Notes: generated by a model from the sequence alone, not told the origin. A stretch of DNA of 64,000 nucleotides from an uncultured Dokdonia sp. (GCA_947503305.1 CANNDF010000002.1:558001-622000), one strand, 5' to 3'; shown: positions 27,500 to 36,929, numbered from the stretch's first letter. Program-made: numbers and translations.

Positions 27500-28561
27500 T
27501 TATTTATCTACGATCTCTATTTCAAAAAGTGTATCCCAATGCTTCCCTGTAACAAAAAGCCGATTTTCATTTGCCTTATATGCAATTCCATTTAATACCT
27601 CATTTTTAGGATCAAGACCTCCTTGTACTTCTTTAGGTAAAGATCGTAAATCAATAACACCTTCTATAGCTCCAGTGGCTGGATCTATAATTGTAATACT
27701 CGGTTTTTGATAGGTATTTGCATAGATTTTACCATTAAAAAACTCTAATTCATTAAAGGCTTTTGACACACTTTTATGACTCGTAGGTTCTATATAGCTT
27801 TGTTCTGCCATAGTTGTGGGATCTAAGGTCCATATTTTACTCGTTCCATCAGATTTATAAACTACTTGTCCATCATTACATAGTCCCCAACCTTCTTTAC
27901 TTTTATTATATGCAAAGGTCCCAGTCTTTTTAAAAGTTGTCTGATCATATATAAAGCCAGTGTTTTCTTTCCAGGTAAGTTGATAGATATTGTTGTTGAG
28001 TATGGTAAGCCCTTCTGCAAAATAGGCGTTGTCTAGTGTAATCTCTTTTAAAACACCTCCTGTTTTATAGTCTATCTTACGAAGTGATGAGAGTCCATAC
28101 TGGCCATTACTTTCATATAACGTATCTCCTACAAACTCTAAGCCTTGTGTATAGGCATCGGTTTGATGTGGATATCTATTGACAATCTTATATTTATAAA
28201 CTTTGGGAGGAACCGGGTTTAATACAATTAATTGATTTTGAGCTGTAGCATTTCCTTCTGGAGCGTAAATCGTGGCTTTGATAACTTTATGGCCCAACTT
28301 ATCTGTATTTACTTTTGTTTTATAGTCAGATACTGATGTAGTTGCTTTGAGTTTTTTTCCATCTATTTCATAAATAATAGAATCTATAGCGTAGTTTTTT
28401 TTTGCTTTAAGCGAAATTGAAATCTCCCCTCCATTAGGGACTGCATTTTTTTCTGCAGAGGTCTCTATAGCATAGTTGCTTGCTAGATTTTTTGTATCTC
28501 CACAAGAGTAGATAAGTAGTGGTAAACACAAAAAGATGAGTGTCTTATATAGTGATGTCAT
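27500..28561 (-). CDS. Glutaminyl-peptide cyclotransferase family lipoprotein
   Basis: 353 residues, lipobox YSCGDT (Cys about 20). An N-terminal Ig-like part (about 28-115) precedes a five-bladed-propeller QCT domain with the family start YPHQTDAYTQGLEF, YESNGQYGLSSLR, ELTWKEN-like strands and GWGLCNDG. Glutamine cyclotransferases turn N-terminal Gln into pyroglutamate on exported proteins, which fits SPI-exported proteins of Bacteroidota with Gln after the signal. Its location in the envelope comes from the lipobox. Confidence 0.88.
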   Translation of the reverse strand: MTSLYKTLIFLCLPLLIYSCGDTKNLASNYAIETSAEKNAVPNGGEISISLKAKKNYAIDSIIYEIDGKKLKATTSVSDYKTKVNTDKLGHKVIKATIYAPEGNATAQNQLIVLNPVPPKVYKYKIVNRYPHQTDAYTQGLEFVGDTLYESNGQYGLSSLRKIDYKTGGVLKEITLDNAYFAEGLTILNNNIYQLTWKENTGFIYDQTTFKKTGTFAYNKSKEGWGLCNDGQVVYKSDGTSKIWTLDPTTMAEQSYIEPTSHKSVSKAFNELEFFNGKIYANTYQKPSITIIDPATGAIEGVIDLRSLPKEVQGGLDPKNEVLNGIAYKANENRLFVTGKHWDTLFEIEIVDK

Positions 28562-28612
28562 TAGTATCTAATTTGAGTAGCAATTTATAACAAAAAATCG
28601 GGCTAAAAAATC

Positions 28613-28642
28613 TTGTACAAGATATCAAATGCTGTATCTTTG
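28613..28642 (+). promoter_or_regulatory. SRP RNA promoter, full Bacteroidota consensus
   Basis: TTG (28613-28615), a 19-base spacer and TATCTTTG (28635-28642) match the TTG/TAnnTTTG consensus exactly, with the RNA 5' end at about 28647. It is a useful internal reference for the organism's promoters. Confidence 0.85.
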
Positions 28643-28646
28643 CATC

Positions 28647-28740
28647 GGCAAGTCCTACACAACTAGCTCCTGTTGAATCCCCCAGGGTGGGAACACAGCA
28701 AGGGTAGACGGTCGTAGCAGTGTGATGTAGGTAGCTTGCC
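28647..28740 (+). ncRNA. ffs: Signal recognition particle RNA (bacterial small SRP RNA)
   Basis: The SRP RNA binds Ffh and targets nascent membrane proteins to FtsY. The 94 bases begin with GGCAAG and end with CTTGCC, which pair. The apical region has the conserved CAGGGTGGGAACACAGCAAGGGTA-like core (CCCAGG...GGAACACAGCAAGGGT), which corresponds to the Ffh-binding internal loops. It is followed at once by a run of seven T. It is present in most bacteria as a single copy, so this is likely the only one. Ends were set from pairing and the promoter. Confidence 0.93.
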
Positions 28741-28789
28741 TTTTTTTATGCTCAAAAATGAACGGGAAACGTTCTTATGATCAATATAG

Positions 28790-28824
28790 AAAATCCCATT
28801 CGACATAAATGAATCTGGGATTTT
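28790..28824. terminator. Bidirectional terminator between SRP RNA and ribB
   Basis: AAAATCCCA (28790-28798) pairs with TGGGATTTT (28816-28824), followed by ATTTTATAG. It serves the plus-strand SRP RNA and the minus-strand ribB, which ends at 28848. A smaller hairpin GAACG-GGAAA-CGTTC is at 28760-28774. Confidence 0.7.
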
Positions 28825-28847
28825 ATTTTATAGTTATTTAATAGCTA

Positions 28848-29990
28848 TTAGTAGTTGACGCGATCTACGATCTCAAGTCCATATCCTATCATACCTACAC
28901 GTTTGGTACCATCACTATTAGAGAGTAATTTTATTTTGGTGATTGAAAGGTCGTGTAAGATCTGAGCCCCTATCCCAAAATCTTTGGTATCCATTACAAT
29001 ATTTGGAGCTTTCATAACTCCTTCTTTCTGTCTTTTTTTAAGATCACTTAATCTACCTAATAAATTTACTGCGATATTGTCCTGATTGATAAAAACAATG
29101 GCTCCTTTTTCAGCATTGTTAATAGCCTTGAACATATCATCTAGCTTCTTATCTAGATTATTGGTAAGTGTACCTAAAATATCGTTATTGATCTGTGTAG
29201 AGTTTACACGTACAAGGACAGGCTCATCTATTTCCCAACTTCCTTTTGTAAGTGCTATATGTACTTGATCATTTGTGGTTTGTTTATAGGCTCGTAAACG
29301 AAATTCTCCAAAACGCGTTTGTACGTTGAAGTCTTCCTTTTTTTCAATAAGACTATCATGATCCATACGATACGCTACGAGGTCTTCTATAGATACTAGC
29401 TTAAGATCAAACTTTTTGGCTACTTCTCGAAGTTGAGGAAGACGTGCCATGGTACCATCTTCATTAAGAATTTCAACTAAGATACCAGCGGGTTGTAATC
29501 CTGCAAGGCGTGCAAAATCTATAGCAGCTTCTGTATGCCCCGTTCTACGTAAAACACCTCCTTCTTTAGCTTTTAATGGGAAGATATGTCCTGGTCTACC
29601 TAAATCATTTGATTTTGTATTGGGATTGACTAGAGCATTAATGGTTTTGGCGCGATCATGTACAGAAATTCCTGTCGTACACCCTTGTCCTATTAAATCT
29701 ACAGAAACGGTAAATTGTGTATGGTGAAGTACTGTATTGTTTTCTACCATCATATTGAGAGATAATTCTTCACAACGTTCTTCTGTTAAAGGTGCACAAA
29801 TAAGACCTCTTCCGTGGGTTGCCATGAAATTAATCATCTCTGGGGTAACCATCTCTGCTGCGGCAATAAAATCACCTTCATTCTCACGATCTTCATCATC
29901 TACAACAATGATTACTTTTCCCTGCTTTATATCTTCTATAGCTTCCTGAATAGTATGGAGTTGTGTCGTTTTTTCTGCAGTCATTTGCAT
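28848..29990 (-). CDS. ribB: 3,4-dihydroxy-2-butanone-4-phosphate synthase with degenerate GTP cyclohydrolase II domain
   Basis: 380 residues. The N-terminal DHBP synthase domain (about 10-208) makes the four-carbon precursor of riboflavin and is intact: [20 protein letters not shown]-like [18 protein letters not shown]. The C-terminal half (about 215-380) aligns with GTP cyclohydrolase II but lacks its zinc ligands; where SLRCDCG is expected it has [10 protein letters not shown], and RQEGRGIGL is [10 protein letters not shown]. So the riboflavin role is probably limited to RibB. It is the last gene of the ftsK-lolA-lptF/G-ribB run. Confidence 0.93.
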   Translation of the reverse strand: MQMTAEKTTQLHTIQEAIEDIKQGKVIIVVDDEDRENEGDFIAAAEMVTPEMINFMATHGRGLICAPLTEERCEELSLNMMVENNTVLHHTQFTVSVDLIGQGCTTGISVHDRAKTINALVNPNTKSNDLGRPGHIFPLKAKEGGVLRRTGHTEAAIDFARLAGLQPAGILVEILNEDGTMARLPQLREVAKKFDLKLVSIEDLVAYRMDHDSLIEKKEDFNVQTRFGEFRLRAYKQTTNDQVHIALTKGSWEIDEPVLVRVNSTQINNDILGTLTNNLDKKLDDMFKAINNAEKGAIVFINQDNIAVNLLGRLSDLKKRQKEGVMKAPNIVMDTKDFGIGAQILHDLSITKIKLLSNSDGTKRVGMIGYGLEIVDRVNY

Positions 29991-30058
29991 AGCTCAAATT
30001 TTAGATGGTAAAGATAATGAATATAGGTAAGTATCGTTTTGATATAATTAGATCAGAT

Positions 30059-31708
30059 TTACTTTTTTTTATTTTCATAAAAGCCTTGAACTTTTAAATT
30101 TTCTTTAGATATACCTAGGTCAGCTAATCGATCAAGGGCTCCATATCTTATAGCATCACTATATCCATATTGTTTATGGTTTTTTACAATATCTTTTAAT
30201 TGGTTTATAGAGCGCGCATCGAGTAATTCGGTTTCTTCTTGTGTAAGTGTATAGTCTATTTTTTCTTCGATGACTTCTACATCTTCTTTTTTCTTGATTC
30301 CGAAGATTTTTTGAATGAATTGTTTTGTACCGTCTATGTCAAAAATACCTTGATCCGTAGTAGCTCTATAAGTAAGGTAGATCCCTATAGGTAAGGTGAT
30401 AAAGGTACTTAACCAGCTTGCGGTAAACGCAGATATGGTTCCGTCTTCTGCACTGTTTTTTGCAAAGATTCCTATAAAGTGGAATGTCAGGAAAAGCCCT
30501 ACACCAACAACAATAGGAAGTCCTAATCCTCCTTTACGTATAATGGCTCCTAGAGGTGCTCCCACAAAAAAGAGAACAATACAACTAAACCCTAATACAT
30601 ACTTCTCATGCAAAGCAATCTCAAATTTATTAAGACGTTTTACATCGATGGCTACGCCCGTTCTTCGAGTATCTAAGGAGGTAATTGAATTTGTTACATT
30701 GGACTTTGCTATTTCTAAAATCTTTGCACGATCAGCCGTTTTATAGTTATCCAGTAATTCTTCTTTTAATGAATCTTTTACAGGTATTCTAAAATCTTTG
30801 AGCGGGGTAAAGTTTGCCTTTTTTACAAAACTGTTTCCAAAATTGATTCTATCTTGCATAAAGCGCTCCGACTGCTTCTGTAAAGAAGAATCTAATTCGG
30901 TAACGTTAAGCATTTGATAACTATTATCAACCCCTTTTTCATCTAAGTCTACATCATCTAGACTACTAAGATCTATATTGAGTGTATACGTATCAAAATA
31001 GCTTTTTGCAAAAGGTTCTCTTTTCCTCTTTTTAAAGTCTTTTTGTTTGACCTCACTATAGTAATTTCCGTCTGTAAGTTTTAAGGATAGTGTAGGCGAG
31101 TCTAAGGAACTAATGAGTTCTCCTTCTCTAGCTTTTATAACGGTATAATTTCCGATACGACCTGGCTCTTTCTGATGAATAATAACATCTGTCAGAAATT
31201 GATCACGTTCTCCATACTTTTCGGCAACACGAATGTTTATATCTTCTCCTACCGGGTTAAACTGTCCAGAACGTATAATCATTGCGGGTTTTAATTTACC
31301 AATGTTTCTTCTCAAATTTCTAAACTCAAATTGAGAGGCAGGAATGACATAATTTGCAAACAGGAAAGAAGTAATTCCTAAAAATACGATAAAAACAATC
31401 AGGCTTTTCATAGCGCGCTGAAGCGATATTCCTGTAGATTTCATAGCAGCAAACTCATAGTTTTCGGCAAAATTTCCGAAGGTCATGATACTTGTGAGTA
31501 ATACGGATAGTGGCAGTACAAGTGTAACTAAGCTAGGAGTTACAAACAACAAGAATTTAATAATAACACTGATATCTAGATCACGACCTGCAAGTTCTTG
31601 GATATATAACCAGACACTTTGTAAAACAAAAATGAACATCAATATGATAAAGATGCTCAGGAATGTTTTTACAAATGTAAAAAGGATATAACGGTCAAGT
31701 ATTTTCAT
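30059..31708 (-). CDS. LptF/LptG family LPS-transport permease
   Basis: 549 residues of the YjgP/YjgQ family, one of the two transmembrane subunits of the LptB2FG ABC extractor that moves lipopolysaccharide out of the inner membrane. It starts MKILDRYILFTFVKTF, the family signature, has three N-terminal membrane segments, a long periplasmic beta-jellyroll (about 130-370), and three C-terminal membrane segments. A Lys/Glu-rich cytoplasmic tail of about 90 residues is typical for Bacteroidota. LptF and LptG cannot be told apart here. It lies 59 bp after lolA. Confidence 0.92.
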   Translation of the reverse strand: MKILDRYILFTFVKTFLSIFIILMFIFVLQSVWLYIQELAGRDLDISVIIKFLLFVTPSLVTLVLPLSVLLTSIMTFGNFAENYEFAAMKSTGISLQRAMKSLIVFIVFLGITSFLFANYVIPASQFEFRNLRRNIGKLKPAMIIRSGQFNPVGEDINIRVAEKYGERDQFLTDVIIHQKEPGRIGNYTVIKAREGELISSLDSPTLSLKLTDGNYYSEVKQKDFKKRKREPFAKSYFDTYTLNIDLSSLDDVDLDEKGVDNSYQMLNVTELDSSLQKQSERFMQDRINFGNSFVKKANFTPLKDFRIPVKDSLKEELLDNYKTADRAKILEIAKSNVTNSITSLDTRRTGVAIDVKRLNKFEIALHEKYVLGFSCIVLFFVGAPLGAIIRKGGLGLPIVVGVGLFLTFHFIGIFAKNSAEDGTISAFTASWLSTFITLPIGIYLTYRATTDQGIFDIDGTKQFIQKIFGIKKKEDVEVIEEKIDYTLTQEETELLDARSINQLKDIVKNHKQYGYSDAIRYGALDRLADLGISKENLKVQGFYENKKK

Positions 31709-31767
31709 TAGGTCGTACTACGTGACAAAAATACGTCAAGTTCTTCATTGCCTAGGCAAGGACGTTG

Positions 31768-32415
31768 TTATATTTTGTTAATATAGTAGTCACTGTATTT
31801 ACTTTGATCAAAGGTAAAAGCATTTTTTGCTATGGGTTGATTAGGTTTAAAAGTATTTACAGTAATGGTAATCTTTGTGTCATTTTTTTGCACAATGATT
31901 AATCTATAGATATGTTTAGTCTCAGTATCTATTCCTAACAAGGTATGTTTTATCTCACTATTTGTATCTATAGGGGTGAGTTTTACATATTGTATCGTAC
32001 GTCCTTTCACTTTTTGAGAGATATCCATTTTTTGAGTATATCCATCATTAAAAAACGAAAGCATTTTGGAAGGAGTAATGGCATTTTCATCTTGATCGCT
32101 TACCGAGCTTATAGTTACTTCTTCATCTTCTGGTACAATCGTATAAATATTTTTACCATCAAAAAGTTGTGTAGTTCCCATCAGGTTGAGGGCATAGAGA
32201 TCACCTTCTAGTACGACAGTTCCTTTAGTTTCTTGGTTGACACCTTCTGCTTCATTACTCAAAGCATATCTAAAGTCTATAGAGATATTCTTATAGCTTT
32301 TTACTTTTGTATCTACTTCTTTAAGAAGGGATTGTGCAGATTGTGCTTTCGCGAAAGCGTATCCACCCAATACCACTAATACCGTCATTATAAATCGCAT
32401 ACGTGCTTTATTCAT
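31768..32415 (-). CDS. lolA: LolA-like outer-membrane lipoprotein carrier
   Basis: About 215 residues with signal peptide ending near AKAQS, and the LolA/LppX half-barrel pattern (SIDFRYAL, GTVVLEGDLYAL, LFDGKNIYTIVPEDEEV). LolA carries lipoproteins across the periplasm to the outer membrane. Starts at 32424, 32415 or 32400 are all possible; the first two overlap the ftsK stop (32408), which suggests coupling. An exact palindrome copy encodes AFAKA at the end of the leader. Confidence 0.88.
   Translation of the reverse strand: MNKARMRFIMTVLVVLGGYAFAKAQSAQSLLKEVDTKVKSYKNISIDFRYALSNEAEGVNQETKGTVVLEGDLYALNLMGTTQLFDGKNIYTIVPEDEEVTISSVSDQDENAITPSKMLSFFNDGYTQKMDISQKVKGRTIQYVKLTPIDTNSEIKHTLLGIDTETKHIYRLIIVQKNDTKITITVNTFKPNQPIAKNAFTFDQSKYSDYYINKI
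32345..32359. repeat. Dispersed palindrome, exact copy within lolA signal peptide
   Basis: GCTTTCGCGAAAGCG read on the minus strand in the AFAKA frame, across the signal-peptide cleavage region. Confidence 0.88.
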
Positions 32416-34882
32416 TTCCTTCATTGTTTAAATGTTGATCCAGACTGGCAATATCAGAAAACAGCACTTGTCGTGCTTTACTTCCTTCAAAAGGGCCTAC
32501 GATTCCTGCTGCTTCCAACTGATCGATAAGGCGTCCGGCTCTATTATATCCTAGTTTGAGTTTTCGTTGTAATAGGGAAGCGCTCCCCTGTTGTGCAATC
32601 ACAAGTACTTCTGCTGCATCACGGAATAGCGCATCTCTATCGCTTATATTTATATCAAGACTTGTGCCACTTTCTTCTCCTACATATTCTGGTAATAGGT
32701 GTGCATCTGGATAGGCTTTTTGCCCCCCTATATAGTCTACAATACGTTCTACTTCTGGAGTATCTACAAAAGCACATTGTATACGGGTAAGATCATTACC
32801 TTGTGTGTATAACATATCACCACGCCCTATTAATTGATCTGCTCCAGGACTATCTAAAATAGTACGGCTATCTATTTTTGAAGTAACTCTAAAAGCAATA
32901 CGTGCGGGGAAGTTTGCCTTAATAATACCGGTGATTACATTTACAGAAGGGCGCTGTGTGGCTATAATAAGATGTATACCAATAGCACGAGCTAGTTGTG
33001 CTAGACGAGCAATAGGAGTTTCTACTTCTTTACCTGCTGTCATGATAAGGTCTGCAAATTCATCAACCACAAGTACGATATATGGTAAAAACTTATGTCC
33101 ATTATTTGGGTTGAGTTTACGAGTCTTAAACTTTGTATTGTACTCTTTTATGTTACGTACCATTGCATCTTTGAGCAAGTCATACCGATTGTCCATCTCT
33201 ATACAGAGAGAATTGAGCGTATTAATTACCTTTGAGTTGTCTGTTATAATGGCTTCGTCTGTATCTGGGAGTTTGGCGAGATAATGACGTTCTATTTTAT
33301 TAAATAATGTAAGTTCTACTTTTTTAGGATCTACGAGTACAAATTTTACTTCAGCGGGATGTTTTTTATAAAGTAATGATGCCAGAATTGCATTAAGTCC
33401 TACAGACTTTCCTTGCCCTGTGGCTCCTGCCATAAGTAAATGCGGCATTTTTGCTAGATCTACTACAAAAGTCTCATTAGAAATGGTTTTACCAAGTGTA
33501 AGAGGTAATTCCATTTCTGCAGCTTGGAATTTTGGAGATGCGACTGCAGATCGCATGGATACAATCTTTGGATTTTTATTAGGAACTTCAATACCTATCG
33601 TTCCTTTTCCAGGAATAGGGGCAATGATTCGGATTCCTAACGCACTTAGTGATAATGCAATGTCATCTTCGAGGTTTTTTATTTTCGAGATTCGAACTCC
33701 TGCTTCTGGAACAATTTCATAAAGCGTTACAGTAGGGCCTACCGTAGCTTTGATATTTGCAATGCCAATTTTATAGTTATTTAATGTTTCGACAATTTTA
33801 TTTTTGTTCTCTTCAAGTTCTTCTTGATTGATCGTGATTCCTTGCCCTCCAGTATAATCTTTTAAGAGATCAATGGGAGGAAATTTATAATTGCCTAACT
33901 CTAAGGTAGGGTCAAATTCACCAAAGTCTTCAACTAAGGTATCGCTTAAGTTTTTTGATACACTTTTTTCTTCTTGGGTAGCAGCAACTTCTACTTTGAT
34001 TTCTTCGGCCTCTGGAGTTATCACTAACTCGGGTTCGGGAGCTGTAACCTCAAGTGGTGTGTCTAATGGATCTTTACTTTTTGATTTAGTACCGATAGTA
34101 GGTTGAAGATTTTCTACATTCATCTCAAATGTAGATTTTGTAGATGCTTCTTCTGGAGGAGTTGCTATTTCTTGTTGGGATGAAGTCGTGTTTTGTTCTG
34201 TAGTTTGAGTAGTATTCTTACTCTCAGATTCTTGAGAGGTGTTTTCTACTGGAACTTCTGTAAATTCTTCTGAGAGTTGTGTTTTTGTTTTTTTAAAGAA
34301 AGCGCCTACTTTTTCTGGAGTGGCTTTAAGGCGTATAACTGCATATGCAATGGCTAAAAATGCCATGATCAATATCGTCCCTATATTTCCTATATAATCT
34401 TGTAAAAAATCATTGATTTCATACCCTACAGTTCCTCCTAATAAGTCGTTTTTTTTGTGAAAAAAACCTAAAAACACAGAAAACCATAACATAACCAGTA
34501 TACCCCACATCCAGAATTTTCGTAAGGCCAGTTTTCCATAATTAAAAAAATAATAAATACCGGATACTGATAAAAGTATTGCAAGTATAAAAGCTGGTAT
34601 ACCAAATCCTCTATAGATAAAAAAATGACTGACAGCGGCACCAAATTTACTGAGCCAGTTTGCCGTAGGGGTATCTCTGTTTGTAATATCTGAAAGTACA
34701 CTTTGGTCTACTTTCCATGTAAATAGATATGAAACAAATGAAAAAAGGAGCGCAATACCTAGAAAAAATAAAAAGCTACCTAGAATAATCTGTTGCTGTT
34801 TGGATAGCTTTAAGCTTATAGGTTTCCTAGGGGTTCTAGTCGATTTTGGTTTGCTCTTGGTCGTTGTTTTCTTTTTTGCCAT
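32408..34882 (-). CDS. ftsK: DNA translocase FtsK
   Basis: 824 residues. A basic N-terminus, four membrane segments (about 30-185), a long Thr/Ser/Glu-rich linker (about 200-330), the alpha and RecA-like motor domains with Walker A GATGQGKSV (about 480-488) and Walker B VLVVDEFADL, and the gamma winged helix at the end (RKLKLGYNRAGRLIDQLE). It pumps chromosome DNA at the septum and activates dimer resolution by XerCD. It is the first of the four-gene minus-strand run ftsK-lolA-lptF/G-ribB, an order I know from other flavobacteria. Confidence 0.97.
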   Translation of the reverse strand: MAKKKTTTKSKPKSTRTPRKPISLKLSKQQQIILGSFLFFLGIALLFSFVSYLFTWKVDQSVLSDITNRDTPTANWLSKFGAAVSHFFIYRGFGIPAFILAILLSVSGIYYFFNYGKLALRKFWMWGILVMLWFSVFLGFFHKKNDLLGGTVGYEINDFLQDYIGNIGTILIMAFLAIAYAVIRLKATPEKVGAFFKKTKTQLSEEFTEVPVENTSQESESKNTTQTTEQNTTSSQQEIATPPEEASTKSTFEMNVENLQPTIGTKSKSKDPLDTPLEVTAPEPELVITPEAEEIKVEVAATQEEKSVSKNLSDTLVEDFGEFDPTLELGNYKFPPIDLLKDYTGGQGITINQEELEENKNKIVETLNNYKIGIANIKATVGPTVTLYEIVPEAGVRISKIKNLEDDIALSLSALGIRIIAPIPGKGTIGIEVPNKNPKIVSMRSAVASPKFQAAEMELPLTLGKTISNETFVVDLAKMPHLLMAGATGQGKSVGLNAILASLLYKKHPAEVKFVLVDPKKVELTLFNKIERHYLAKLPDTDEAIITDNSKVINTLNSLCIEMDNRYDLLKDAMVRNIKEYNTKFKTRKLNPNNGHKFLPYIVLVVDEFADLIMTAGKEVETPIARLAQLARAIGIHLIIATQRPSVNVITGIIKANFPARIAFRVTSKIDSRTILDSPGADQLIGRGDMLYTQGNDLTRIQCAFVDTPEVERIVDYIGGQKAYPDAHLLPEYVGEESGTSLDINISDRDALFRDAAEVLVIAQQGSASLLQRKLKLGYNRAGRLIDQLEAAGIVGPFEGSKARQVLFSDIASLDQHLNNEGNE

Positions 34883-35063
34883 TAAGCACTTGGTTGAATT
34901 GTGTTAAAAATACAAATATGAAACGGAATTATTTAAGATTTGGTGCTCATTTAATATAATGATGGTAAGAAATCGTGCAGTTTTAAATAAAAGTGAGACA
35001 TTGCAGTATAGTGAGATGTGTATATTCTATACTTAATACTATTTCATATAGGAATATTATTCT

Positions 35064-35528
35064 TTATTCAATAGGTATATATAGGTCAACAATGAACTTG
35101 TTTTCAGGATGTTCTCTGAAGTCGTTTTGATAGATCTCAAAAGGAGTATTTTCAGATTTTTTGTACCCATGTTCATTCATCCATATAAAAAGGCTAGTCC
35201 ACGCTTTTTCAAATTCATTCATAGTGATTTCAAAATGTCCTACAATATGTCTTCCTCCATGGATAGTTATTTTTTTTATTTCTCCAGTAGATTCAAAAGG
35301 GTGATTGGTCTGTAGGATAACACTCATACGTACTTTGTCTGGGGCAGTAATTTTAAAACTATCATAAAAAATCCTACCCATTTTTGCATCTGGGGTTTTA
35401 AATATATTTTTTGAGTTACCCCATTTGATAAGTTTTTCAAATACAGTTTCCATACCATTTACTCCTATATGCGTTATTCCAGCAGCACTTAGTTCTGTAA
35501 TTTCTTTAATATCAATTTTTGCATTCAT
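35064..35528 (-). CDS. GyrI-like (AraC effector-binding) domain, C-terminal part of an AraC-family regulator
   Basis: From ATG at 35528 the frame gives 154 residues with the GyrI-like small-molecule-binding fold (ITHIGVNGMETVFEKLIKW, YDSFKITAPDKVRM, GGRHIVGHFEITMNEFEKAW). The frame continues upstream without a stop into an AraC helix-turn-helix (see next entry), so this ATG is probably internal and the intended product is about 301 residues. Without a start upstream only this domain can be made by standard rules. It lies 35 bp after the dgkA stop in the same direction if the full frame is used. Confidence 0.7.
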   Translation of the reverse strand: MNAKIDIKEITELSAAGITHIGVNGMETVFEKLIKWGNSKNIFKTPDAKMGRIFYDSFKITAPDKVRMSVILQTNHPFESTGEIKKITIHGGRHIVGHFEITMNEFEKAWTSLFIWMNEHGYKKSENTPFEIYQNDFREHPENKFIVDLYIPIE

Positions 35529-35969
35529 TGTGATCCATTTTTTTAGTTGAGTAATAATGCAAATATATTTTTCATAAGAAGGATATACTTGACCATTCTT
35601 GCTTTCTACTTGACGAATCTTGCTAAACTTATTTGGATTTTGCTTTTTAAATGCGGTCGGACTTATTCCGTAGTATTTTTTAAAAGCTCGGGTAAATGAC
35701 GAATGATCATTAAAACCTGATTGTAATGAGATGTCAGATATATGATTATTTTTATGAATTAAATCTGATGCTGCTTTTTCAAGTTTTTTACGTATTACAT
35801 ATTGATTTACAGTTTCTGAAGTAATGTATTTAAAAATTCTATGGAAATGATATGGTGAAAAATGTGCGATTCCAGCAAGTGTATGTAATGATAGATCTCC
35901 ATCTAGATGTTCATCAATATACTTGAAAACATTATGAATTCTGTTTTTATAGTCTATTTGATTTTCTAT
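35529..35969 (-). pseudogene. AraC-type DNA-binding region in frame with the GyrI domain, initiator lost (ATA)
   Basis: The same frame reads back through two helix-turn-helix motifs (LSLHTLAGIAHFSPYHFHRIFK and ISLQSGFNDHSSFTRAFKKYYG, split here for clarity) with YGISPTAFKK, the AraC signature. A stop lies upstream at about 35997-35999 and no ATG, GTG or TTG occurs between it and 35528. At 35969-35967 the codon before ENQIDYKNRI is ATA, where relatives as I recall have ATG. So the gene has lost its start, uses ATA, or holds a sequence error. Confidence 0.6.
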
Positions 35970-36004
35970 AGTCTTTTTGTTTGGAGTGGGGTATAACCCT
36001 TATT

Positions 36005-36367
36005 TTAAAATACTTTCGGGATATAGATTATTGCAGCTACAATAACAGCTATAAGTGCAGCAATGCCTACTGCCCCTGCAGCAATATCTTTGATTTTTCC
36101 TATTTTTTTATGAAAGTCTGGATGTACAAAATCTGCAATTTCTTCTATAGCCGTATTTAAGCCTTCTATACTCATAACAAGGCCTATGCATAGTGTTTGC
36201 GCAATCCATTCTACAGGAGATATGTGGTAGTAAAATCCTGCGATTGTAATAAGGATAGCAATGCCAAATTGAACCTGAATACTAGCTTCAGATTTTAATA
36301 ATGTAATGCCGCCTTTAAAGGAATATATACAGCCTTTAAGGCGGCCTTTGATAAAATTAATAATCAT
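36005..36367 (-). CDS. dgkA: Diacylglycerol kinase family protein (DgkA/undecaprenol kinase-like)
   Basis: 120 residues with three membrane segments and the family block MSIEGLNTAIEEIADFV (about 66-82) holding the catalytic Glu and Asn. It phosphorylates diacylglycerol or undecaprenol in the inner membrane. Its ATG follows the TAA of tpx directly (TAAATG), so the two are translationally linked. Lengths and motif are normal for Gram-negative and Bacteroidota members. Confidence 0.9.
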   Translation of the reverse strand: MIINFIKGRLKGCIYSFKGGITLLKSEASIQVQFGIAILITIAGFYYHISPVEWIAQTLCIGLVMSIEGLNTAIEEIADFVHPDFHKKIGKIKDIAAGAVGIAALIAVIVAAIIYIPKVF

Positions 36368-36865
36368 TTATAGCGCATTAAGAGCAGCATTATAATTGGG
36401 TTCCTGGCCTATTTCAGGTACTTGTTCTGTATATAGTATTTTACCTCTTTCATCGACGATTACAATTGCTCTAGAATGTAATCCTTCAAAACCACCATCT
36501 ACAAGAATTAAACCATAATCTTTTCCAAACTCTCCAGATTTAAAATCGGACAATGTATGTACATTTTCTATGCCTTCTGCACCGCAAAATCGTGCTTGAG
36601 CAAATGGAAGATCACGAGAAATACACAGTACTTCTGTATTTTCTAATGAGGCTGCTTTTTCATTAAAAGTACGTATGGATTGTGCACATACACCCGTATC
36701 TACACTAGGAAAAATGTTTAAGATAAGTTTCTTCCCTCTATAATCATTCAGGGATACTGAGGATAAGTCATTTCGCGAAAGCGTAAATGCAGGAGCAGGA
36801 CTTCCCACTTCAGGAAGATTGCCTATCGTATTGACGGGAGTTCCGCCTAGAGTTACTGATGCCAT
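36368..36865 (-). CDS. tpx: Thiol peroxidase Tpx
   Basis: 165 residues, peroxiredoxin fold. Peroxidatic Cys60 in PSVDTGVCAQS and resolving Cys94 in RFCGAEG match the E. coli Tpx pair, and it reduces peroxides with thioredoxin. A near copy of the dispersed palindrome encodes TLSRND at residues 28-33. It is the first gene of the tpx-dgkA pair. Confidence 0.95.
   Translation of the reverse strand: MASVTLGGTPVNTIGNLPEVGSPAPAFTLSRNDLSSVSLNDYRGKKLILNIFPSVDTGVCAQSIRTFNEKAASLENTEVLCISRDLPFAQARFCGAEGIENVHTLSDFKSGEFGKDYGLILVDGGFEGLHSRAIVIVDERGKILYTEQVPEIGQEPNYNAALNAL
36769..36782. repeat. Dispersed palindrome, near copy in tpx
   Basis: 12 of 14 bases match with the TTTCGCGAAA core intact; read on the minus strand in the LSR frame. 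Confidence 0.6.
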
Positions 36866-36929
36866 ATGGTTTTGTTTTCTTGTAAAAATAAAGAATCCAT
36901 CACAGAAAACCGTTAATTATTCGCAAAGA

